From contig CM055107.1 of assembly GCA_029204225.1 (NCBI GenBank), positions 43,193,507-43,257,506 on the forward strand: a stretch of DNA of 64,000 nt. The letters run 5' to 3'. The notes beneath the pieces are model-generated. The model ran no database searches and had not been told where the DNA came from. It saw only the letters and a program-made list of their open reading frames with translations. Below, in pieces: positions 55,907-64,000 of the stretch (the stretch's first letter is position 1; each line of letters begins with the position of its first letter). This DNA comes from Diphasiastrum complanatum (lineage: Eukaryota; Streptophyta; Lycopodiopsida; Lycopodiales; Lycopodiaceae). Made by a program: the position numbers and the translations under genes.

Positions 55907-58264
55907 ATGGGGAAGAGCATTGGCTGGCTGAACCGGCTCAGCTTAAAGAAAAGCTCCAGCAAGTTGGATGATGATCTTAGCCCCAAAATTCCACTCAGCC
56001 CAGATGCAGATGTTGCGGAATTTCACCAAGAATTTGCTCAATTCGGAGCAGGATGCTTCTGGGGGGTGGAAATAGCGTTTCAGAGAGTGCTGGGAGTGAC
56101 CAAGACCGAGGTGGGCTACTCTCAGGGCCATCTTCACAATCCCACATATCGCGATGTTTGCGAAGGGGATACAGGCCATGTGGAAGTAGTACGGGTACAG
56201 TTTGATCCCAAAGTGATTAGCTATGAAGCCTTGCTTGAGGTTTTCTGGGCTTGCCATGATCCCACTATCCTAAACCGACAGGTATCTTTTTTTTTTCTTT
56301 GGCTTGGGCTTAGGAATCTCTTTGCCTAACAGTTATTGCTGCTTAACAACTCTGTAATGCATTTGCACTTCTCGCTCACATTTTGAAGTGGTTATTAGAC
56401 ATAGATAAACTTAACCATTCGTCATTATTATTGGATTTAATGACTGAGGACACAGTTCTTGTTCTTGTGTCCAGAAGGCTTTGATGGAGCCTGGGTGATT
56501 CCCGTTCACTTGCTGCTGATTGTTTACATAGTTTTTTGTCGTAGATGATACCTTTCCCTTTCCCTTCATAGCGAAGTTACTTTTATTTCTATTTTGATAC
56601 GATTCCAGCATTTTCATGATTCGTACAGCCCTGATCATTCATTCCCTTACATGTAAGTGATCGATGAATATATCCAACTTATCAACATTCCAAACTCTAT
56701 AAGGCTGATCTACTTGTTTGGTTGCTATATGTTTGCCTTTATCAGTGAATTCTGTTCATAAGAATATTTCCACATCACGTTCATATTTGCAATGGCAATA
56801 TCTGAAACAAGGTTTGAATTTCTAATTGCTATGTCCATAGTGCACGATGAATTGGGCCATCAGTTGGATAGATGATCTCAAGTTAGAATTAAGTTTAGTG
56901 TTGAAATTTTGAGTCTGTTGAAATCGTCCAATGGATTGACTGTGAGCAAGTAACACGTTCTTACATAATCGAAATATCTGTTGACGATTAACTGAGTTCT
57001 TTTGCCAATTCTTGAGATTTATAGCAAATTAGAGAGTGCTTATAAATACATGGGATCAAGTAATCTTATTCAATTTTTTGAACTTCTTGTGGTTTCCCAC
57101 TGCCGTCTTTGAGATTCTAGTATATTTTTTAAAACAGTATCTTCTGCAGATTTTTCGGTATGTAGGATCTCCACTGGACATATTATCCACTATCATGATT
57201 CTACTCATTGTTAAATTGGTCTGGAAACTTATGCTTTGGTGTACTTACAAATCAACGCTACTTTTTTGTTTGGCGCGTAAGAAAGTGCCTGTTATAGAAA
57301 GTACTTTGCTTTGTAAGTAGTTGATTTCAGACGATGATTCAAAGGTAGCCCACCATTTATAAAGAATACCACTCTCCGTAAGAATAGTCTGTTGCTGACA
57401 CCAAAAGTTACATAGAAGTTGACGATATAGTTTTAATGTAACAAAGGCAAAATGATGTTATCATTTTTCGTGAGAGTTTGCTTGTCTGTGTAGAATAAGG
57501 TGAATGATTTGCGTAAGTCTGTAGGAACTAAGAAAAGCTGTGCTGAAGCAATTATGCATACTACGTTATAAAGAAAATAATTACTGGAGTTTCTTAGAGG
57601 TTGGTGCATATCAGTGCTTTTACTTTAATGGTTTTGACTTTGTTCTGTAGATAACTAGACTATTTACTTCCTTCAAAGGAACTCTCGTTTTCGCAAATGC
57701 TTAAAGCCCATCTCTCTAGCTTCTGGAGGATGTTCAAAAGGAAAGGTTTATCTGCAGAACGTTAGCATACGTAAAGACTAAGCTATTTGTCATTCATTGA
57801 CGTTTTTACTAGTTCATCTTCACAGAGGTATAGCCTACCATTTATGTATTCACCAATCTCGTTGTGGTGTAAAACATCGTTTCTGCTGTTATATGCTATT
57901 TCGACAGGAAACTGTTTAAACTCTTCTCGTCTTATTTCCGAAGTATGCCTTTCCCTTTCTGAAAGCATCAAATGCTATGTGAAGTTGCTGAATTTTTCAA
58001 ATGTATAAGCAGGGTCAGGATGTTGGAACTCAATATCGATCGGGGTTATACTACTACAATGAAGAACAGGAAAAGGTGGCTAATGGATCAAAGATGAATC
58101 GCCAAAAAGCACTTAAGGACAAGATTGTGACAGAGGTACTACCCGCAAAAAAATTCTACAGAGCAGAAGCATACCATCAGCAATACTTGGCAAAGGGTGG
58201 TCGATTTGGTTTTAGGCAATCTGCTGCAAAGGGTTGCAAGGCTCCGATTCGCTGCCATGGATGA
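55907..58264 (+). CDS. Peptide-methionine (S)-S-oxide reductase (MsrA)
   Basis: The enzyme reduces the S epimer of methionine sulfoxide in proteins back to methionine, using thioredoxin; it repairs oxidative damage. Exon 1 is 55907-56281 and exon 2 is 58013-58264, joined in frame through CAG|GTATCT and TAAGCAG|GGT, giving 208 aa. The catalytic motif GAGCFWGVE carries Cys50. [20 protein letters not shown] spans the splice and is the family's central signature. [17 protein letters not shown] and the C-terminal KGC (Cys200) and RC (Cys206) supply resolving cysteines. The N-terminus ([11 protein letters not shown]) has no clear transit or signal peptide, so it is probably cytosolic; the ending [13 protein letters not shown]...PIRCHG is typical of plant cytosolic MsrA. 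The start has a good context (ATCATGG). Length is normal. It is the only host gene here. Confidence 0.95.
56282..58012 (+). other. MsrA intron, 1,731 bp
   Basis: Canonical GT...AG. The donor is followed by a T-rich stretch. No recognisable transposon ends or ORFs inside, though it is long compared with the exons. Confidence 0.9.
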
Positions 58265-58307
58265 ATATCCCCAGTTTGTAAATCCGAAGTTTCTTTGATG
58301 TTCAAAA

Positions 58308-58367
58308 GGTGATATGGCTGTGTCTATGAGCTTTATGGGTGATATGGCTGTGTCTATGAGCTTTATG
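58308..58367 (+). repeat. Perfect 30-bp tandem duplication in the MsrA 3' UTR
   Basis: The units 58308-58337 and 58338-58367 are identical and begin GGTGATATGGCTG. The duplication lies 44 bp after the stop codon. Confidence 0.9.
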
Positions 58368-58899
58368 AGTGTTTCTAGTGGATCCAATGTGTGGGTGCTC
58401 ATACCTGTGTGAAAATTATTCTTTGCTAAAACAGCAGGAGGTACATGTTTATTGGAGACATATTGTAATCTTTTTGTAGCTAGTGATGCGTGTGGCTATA
58501 GCCTTAGGCTATATATACTTTGGTTTGTGGACTACAGAATAGTTCTGCCAACATATTTTATTTATTGTAGATTAACACCTAAAGTTTAGGTGTTGGCATG
58601 TGTGGCAATACTAAATCTACCAAATTTGCCTATACTGGGGCAATTTGCACACTCAGATTCTGAGGAAATCTTATATCTATATATATGATAGTTAAGGAGT
58701 TCTTTGTTTTTCGTGCAAGTTTTATCATCAAATACAGACGTGCATGTCATAACTCATGATACAAATGTTTAAAGGGTTTATTTCTTTGTGAGAACTTTGG
58801 CAACGTGCTTTCTGGGTTTTTTTTCTCATTTCATTGATCTTTTTATAGAGATTTGTACAAGCTCTGCCGCAACATCAAAGTCTTTCCATCAATTTGCCT

Positions 58900-59011
58900 G
58901 TAAATCAGAACCTGTTGATATTTGTTGTAGTAAATCAGAACCTGTTGATACTCACTTCAACCAGATTCCAAATACAATTTGCTGCCAAGGAATCTGGTTG
59001 AAGTGAGTATC
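58900..59011. repeat. Direct repeat pair plus 23-bp perfect hairpin
   Basis: GTAAATCAGAACCTGTTGAT occurs at 58900 and again at 58930 (21 bp identical). Overlapping the second copy, 58947-58969 is the exact reverse complement of 58989-59011 (arms GATACTCACTTC.../...GAAGTGAGTATC), with a 19-nt loop. The structure could be a foldback element or a small-RNA precursor. Confidence 0.85.
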
Positions 59012-59275
59012 TTATCGCCTTCATTAAGGGCAGTACTATATGGAAAGAGCAACTTGTAACATAGTAAAGATCATATCTTCAACCTTGTTCACACTTGATA
59101 CCCATAGCATATAGAATGTAATCTTGTATCTAGTCGACTTATTTCAACCAATATGTAAATTTGTTTGACTAGAGACATAAGAGATCAGACCTTGTAGATC
59201 ATGATTGAGCAATGCTCTTTATTTATGATACTCGGTTGAGAGTAATTGAGATTGGACATTGAGTTGACAGATTTA

Positions 59276-59277
<2 letters not shown>

Positions 59278-59312
<35 letters not shown>
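59278..59312 (+). repeat. (CT)n microsatellite
   Basis: About 17 CT units. Confidence 0.9.
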
Positions 59313-59315
<3 letters not shown>

Positions 59316-60058
59316 GTCATAAATAATGTCAAGATTTTATCTTGCTCTATCATCATGGTTATTGATGTTCTTATCATTCATTGTGACATGCATCGCCATT
59401 CTTGCTTGAGCTATCATGATCATCATATTAGTTGATATTTTAACCACTAAAATTCAACTAAGAAATTCTTTCCAAATGTTTTGTTTGAATAATTAAAGTT
59501 AAAATAGCGGACTGTAATAATTGAGTCAACTTATTCGAGAAAATAGCCTGTGTTGAAGGGTAGCCTACCTAGAAAGACTGTAATAAAAAATAGGATTACT
59601 TGAGGCCTTAAAATTGGCTCGTAAGATAGTAATCTGTAAATAACCAACAAGAGTAAGTTATTTCTAGCATGTACTTCTTTTCATGATTACTTAATGTGAC
59701 AAAAAATTTATGTATTGTAGAAATTCTTCTGCCACGGTCTATCTTTGAATCATGCATTTAGCAGGCTATTGTCGAAGTCCTTAAAAACAAGGACAAAGGG
59801 AATAGGAACCACCAATGCCAAAACTACCAATTTAGGCCAAAACCCCTACCCATCATTGGAAAATTTATATACTTTTTAAATGGGGAAGCAACTTGGGTGA
59901 CAAGTGTGTACTATTGGTCCACTCAAAGTGGACATTAAATTGCCACCTGTATTGAGAATGCCACATAAGAGGCCACTTGGGCAACCTTTGCCCAAAATAT
60001 TGGAGGTCTTTTGATGGCCCTTTCAACTCCAAAGGTGACATGGCCATGCTAGGTTGAT

Positions 60059-60096
<38 letters not shown>

Positions 60097-60745
60097 GCTC
60101 TTTAAGGCCTTCTCATCCCTCAATTGAAGGCCATAAAATCACTTCACCATGAAAAGGGTTCATCTTTTTACACCTCACCACCTTAATCTCCTCTTTGGGC
60201 TATAAAGGAGGAGAAGGCTACTATCATGCATTATCATCATTGGGAGAGAATGCCCAAGAATTTTGAGATGGCATTATGAGAAATATCTTGTATCCAATGA
60301 AAAAACTCAACTAAGCAACAACGGGATCTAAGATCAAAACAAGAGTTAGCGGTTGCAACTATAGATGCTAGATTTGAAGAGGATATAGGTGCTATATCGG
60401 TTGCTCATCAGTCGATCTAGATCTAATAGTTAATCAATGGTCGAATCTAGTTTGATGGTGAGTATCCCCTTCTCAAAATTTTCAGGTGGTTCAACAACTA
60501 TAGAAGTAATTGATGGAGAGTAAAAAATAGTTTAATTGGATGGTAGGTGCATTGTAGTCAGTAGATCATCTTGATATCCAATTTGATTTTTATCAAAATA
60601 GATCTAATCCTAGATCTCACAATGGGCTGGTCCGTATACAAATCAAACCAGCATAATGTTATTCCCAGCATTTTACTATACTGCACTCACTATCCTACGG
60701 AAAACAAGTGACAATGGCTACGAAACAATGTCGTATCCTAAGAAA
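59313..60745. other. Interval with G37 tract and possible LTR promoter
   Basis: No coding region. A TATAAAGG motif (about 60201) in GC-richer sequence with AATGAAAA about 100 bp later would suit an LTR promoter/leader region, but I cannot place the ends. Confidence 0.35.
60059..60095 (+). repeat. Homopolymer G, 37 bases
   Basis: The longest G run of the window; the exact length is uncertain for technical reasons. Confidence 0.8.
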
Positions 60746-61720
60746 CTAAGAAGAGAAGACTAGATCACAACTTAGCCCTTGCACGATCAAATGTCTAGTT
60801 TTGTCTATCTTGGTTACATCAAAATAAGCTAGTGAGTATACAATAGGACCATCATGAAACTTATAACCATATGCCATATGGAGACCCATCTGAAAGAGCA
60901 ACCCATGAATAATATCAAAATAAGGAGTATAGGCGACAACTATAGCATGGCGCTCAGGAACATGAGTAGCATCAAAGTACTCAACAACAATATCAAAGCA
61001 TGCAACATTGGCAATAGTAGCAAGGCATACTATATCAGTATCAAAGCATGGAACAATATCATAACATGCAACAACATCGGTAGCACCATCAAAGCATTCA
61101 ACGACATCATCAATAGTATCATAGCATGCTATATCAGTATCAAGGACCATATCAGCCACAACCTATATATGTGAATCAACATCAGTAGAAACCTGTATAT
61201 GTGATTCTGACTCACTATGGGATACAATGACGAGCTCAGGTAGATCAATAACTATCTCAAGTAAATCAGGCAACTTGCTCACACTGTGATATAGAATTAT
61301 CCTCATGTGTATTGCTAGCAATGTGTGAATCAACCTCATGTGAATCGCTAGAAATGTGTGACTCTATCTCTATTTAACCTGCACAAGAAAATGGAACCTC
61401 GCATATGGAAGAATGCTCACGAGAGGATCAGAAGGAGTAGAACTCTCAAGACCTATAATACCACTCGTAAGAGCGACATGAGGAACAATTACAGAATTAT
61501 CATCGAAAAATATAAGAAGGCGAAGTACTAGTAGAAAGTCATGCCACTCATAGATAGGCGGATGAGAATGGACATAGTCAAACCACTTCGACCTAGCAAA
61601 ACCCTTTAAGAGAAAAATTGCATCAAGAATCTTATTAGGACCTGGACAAGTTGGCCGAGAAGTATCAAAGTTTTACTCAAGACGTGTGAGCCATTTGTCG
61701 AACATACGTTCATAGTATAT
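60746..61720 (-). pseudogene. Minus-strand retroelement gag-like remnant with repeats
   Basis: From 61720 downward one frame shows YERMFDKWLTRLE, then after stops and shifts NFDTSRPTCPGPNKILDAI and FARSKWFDYVHSHPPIYEWH, a gag-like composition I cannot assign to a lineage. A 137-codon open frame follows (61159-60746) in which short units such as DTDIACYDTI, VACYDIVPCFDTDIVC and VACFDIVVEYFDAT repeat. These reflect an imperfect DNA repeat of about 30 bp around ATCAAAGCATG. The direction agrees with the primer site at 62916-62927 upstream on the same strand. Stops and frameshifts make a working protein unlikely. Confidence 0.45.
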
Positions 61721-62915
61721 CACTATTAAAAACAAAAAGATAATCTAAAGGGGATAGAGACCGAAAATCAAAAATCATGATAAAAAATAAAATTAAAAGT
61801 AATGGAAAAGAATACATAACCCAATGATCCAAATAATTTGGGTGGTTTTTATTTTTATTTTTTATAATGGAGCGTAGAAAATGAAGAAAAAGTGAAAAAC
61901 GAAATCAACGATGAAAATGAATTATGTAATTGAAACGCAAATGGAATAGAAACTAATAACAAATAACGAAAGACAGAATGAAAAATGCGATGGACAAAAC
62001 TACAAACTGGAATGGAAATAACAAAACAACAACCACAGACAGAAAGTTAAGCCAGACAAGACACTAATCAAGTGGACAAACTGAAGGAGAGGACATAAGT
62101 CGTCACAACAGATACGCCAATGAAAAGACGTAACAAATAGTGTAGGTAGTACCTCGCAACTGCAAACCAGAGCGTGCTGAAAACGGTAGTAAAATGAAGA
62201 GATACCGGGCAGCCACCAAATAGAGATAAAAAATGTTTTTGAGCCGCTCTGTAGCTAGAAATTATGCAAAATTAACTGTGTATAGGCTGTAGAAAGCTGC
62301 TGAAAATGTGCACGAATAGCCCCCGATCAAATCTGTCAAGGAAATGTGTTGGAGCTGGAAATTTTGCCAAGTATTGGGGCCAAATGGGGCACTGGATAGC
62401 CACCAAGCAATGCTGCAAGAGATGCTGGAAAAAAAATTCTTCAAGTAGGCTGAAAAAACAGCAAGTATGAGGGTGGAGATGGGCGCTGAACAACCTGCAA
62501 TCAAATGTGAAAAATGGCTGCAAATGGAGACAAAAACGGACAAAAGTGACAAGTATGAAGGGGTTGGACAGCTTGCAAACAAAAGTGAAGAGAGGGCTGA
62601 AAATGGAAGGAGAAATGGATGAAAGAGATGAGGGAATTGGGCGCTGGACAGCCTACAAACAAGCTGGACTTAGGTGCCGAAAATAATCTGCCAAAAAAAA
62701 AATTGGCCGCCAAATTTAGTGGAAGTACTTCCGTTAACTGTCCGCTAAAGCTCCGCCAAGGAAAATGCTTTGATGGGAGTTGGTCCTCCTCCAAACTGTG
62801 CTGAATGTTGTTGAAGCAAAGGGGTGAAAGCCCTCAGCAAAGAAAAAAAAAAATCAGCAAGAAAAATGGGCGTCCAATCAGAAAATCAGATCTGAAAATC
62901 AGCAATCAAGAAAGT
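61721..62915 (-). other. Leader of the minus-strand LTR element, degenerate repeats
   Basis: The first part (61721-62200) is A-rich with no ORF. Between about 62200 and 62680 a unit around GGGCGCTGGACAGCC.ACAA.CAA recurs four or five times with strong divergence (for example 62395, 62486, 62564, 62640). Long untranslated leaders with such repeats are seen in large plant LTR elements. Confidence 0.45.
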
Positions 62916-62927
62916 GCTTTGATACCA
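62916..62927 (-). other. Primer binding site variant (tRNA-Met type)
   Basis: The minus strand reads TGGTATCAAAGC, one base off the usual TGGTATCAGAGC of copia elements. Confidence 0.7.
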
Positions 62928-62928
62928 A

Positions 62929-63344
62929 GTTACGAATACAACCATGACTGATCTAGAGCTAAGCTATGAAAGCATCACATAAGCAAGACTTAACCCTAGA
63001 AAGCAGGAAAGAGAGATTAAGGAGACTAAAGAGAGAGATCAATATCATCAACTGAATAACAAATGACACAGATTCCCTACTTATAGCCTAAAGGAAGCCC
63101 TAAAAAGGAAGCTTCAAGTGGCAAGGGCCCAACTAGGAGGGATAATAGTGCACCCTCCAAAAAGGCCTCCACTCTCCAGTAATATGTCCAAATGTCCAAA
63201 TAATGAATAATAAGGCCCAAGGCCAACCATAAAGTCTTAGTGTCAATAATGAATAAAAAAGGGCCCAAGGCCTGCTTATGCATAAAGTAAAGTCAATGTA
63301 AATGGACGTGGCGAATGTAATGAGCCGAGTCCATAACTAAAACA
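62929..63344 (-). repeat. Probable 5' LTR of the minus-strand element
   Basis: It lies between the primer site and a TGTTTTAGTTATGG start (minus strand) at 63344. A minus-strand TATA-like GGCTATAAGTAGGG is near 63076-63090. The inner end does not show the expected CA, so the border may be mutated or misplaced by a base or two. Confidence 0.5.
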
Positions 63345-63503
63345 CTCACCAACTTGTCATTAGACTAGGCACACTGTCATAAGTAGATAGGAGAGTCGGC
63401 CAATGTTCCTACAAAGAACTAAAAATGCTCGCCTTCACACTTGTGAGGCAAGTGCTTGCATAATTGAGTAAAAACATTCACTAAAATTTCTATGGGTAGA
63501 GGA

Positions 63504-64000
63504 CAAGGGCTATCTTTTGAGCATGTTGGCAAATATTTCCAAGCACTCTCGTATGTGGAACGAGTGTTTGAAGGGAAACTAGTCTTGGCTCAATAAAAAT
63601 TGTTAGGACCTTTGAAAATCCAAGCTTTTCTTGAATCCCTGAGGAAAAAGGTAGTTGCTTACCTATTCTTGAGATGGTCTTCAATCAATTAGGTAGTTGG
63701 GAAGATCTGAGAACAGATAAATTGTAGTCGACCTCAATCAATACTTGCAAGTAATTTTTTTATAGTACAAAAACTAGTCTTGGAGGCAGTAGACCTCATG
63801 AAAACATTCGTCAATTTTCAAGATTCTATGCATAATGTTAGAAACATGCCTAAGAGTCGGCAAATATTTTTATGAAGACCTGATAATCCATATACAAATG
63901 TTCATTGAGATCTCTACAGAAAGCTCAAGTCAAGGGCTATCTTTTGAGCATGTTGGCGAACATTTCCTCGTACTCCCACGTCTGGAATGAGTGTTTGAAA
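63504..64000 (+). repeat. Direct repeats 427 bp apart at the window end
   Basis: CAAGGGCTATCTTTTGAGCA starts at 63504 and again at 63931. About 70 bp match in each copy with a handful of changes (GAACGAGTGTTTGAA versus GAATGAGTGTTTGAA). It may be the start of a tandem array that continues outside the window. No gene is seen between 63345 and 64000. Confidence 0.7.

Larger units (their letters stand above)
58265..59277. other. 3' flank of MsrA
   Basis: It contains the probable 3' untranslated region, a 30-bp duplication (58308-58367), a hairpin with direct repeats (58900-59011) and no further gene. No AATAAA was noticed close to the stop; plant polyadenylation signals are often degenerate. 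Confidence 0.5.

Noticed and set aside
55702-56257. Minus-strand ORFs over the MsrA promoter and exon 1
   Set aside because: Antisense shadows of the MsrA reading frame and its leader.
62262-62794. Minus-strand ORFs of 83-106 codons
   Set aside because: They lie in the degenerate leader repeats and consist of low-complexity Phe/Ser/Leu sequence.

Overview
This is nuclear DNA of a land plant with a large, repeat-rich genome. The evidence is one intron-containing plant-type gene, many Ty1/copia and Ty3/gypsy LTR retrotransposons, long (CT)n arrays and non-autonomous DNA elements, with low GC and very low gene density. The species cannot be read from the window. The single host gene looks like a seed-plant or fern protein and is not grass-like in its divergence; a gymnosperm or fern would fit, but that is a guess.

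The only convincing host gene is a peptide-methionine (S)-S-oxide reductase (MsrA) at 55907-58264 on the + strand. It has two exons joined by a 1,731-bp GT-AG intron, and its promoter carries paired ABRE/G-box-like sites around a 9-bp palindrome. A short upstream ORF lies in the leader.

Everything else is mobile or repeat DNA. Left part: a 753-bp hAT-like element with an 8-bp target duplication (513-1265), a decayed minus-strand copia split by a 1-kb TIR element (3110-5840), and an old plus-strand copia whose integrase is interrupted by a complete, very young copia element (7555-13711). That element has a 1322-aa intact polyprotein, LTRs differing by one base, PBS, PPT and a 5-bp target duplication. 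Further pieces of the old copia family lie at 17543-18410 and 20861-22020.

Middle part: a 205-bp tandem array (23105-23965), then an internally deleted copia (25308-29362) that still has both LTRs and its target duplication and sits inside the reverse transcriptase of another copia. After it come a deleted gypsy (31791-33660) facing a minus-strand gypsy (33661-35150), and a multi-level nest at 35151-45775. In this nest a gypsy reverse transcriptase is split by a copia with CGTAT target duplications, and that copia in turn holds a non-autonomous LTR element.

The non-autonomous element at 38557-41780 and a second one at 46341-48450 encode related, unrecognised proteins with coiled coils and a shared C-terminal domain (RVDPYY, NWP[VI]I, WDxxLxP and ARLY[YF] motifs at matching spacing). 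This is the best candidate here for something undescribed.

Right part: a broken copia gag with an insertion, an AT-rich tandem array holding a GC-rich palindromic insert, a probable SINE, the MsrA gene, a 23-bp perfect hairpin, a 37-base G tract, and a decayed minus-strand LTR element with a tRNA-Met-type primer site that runs toward the window end.
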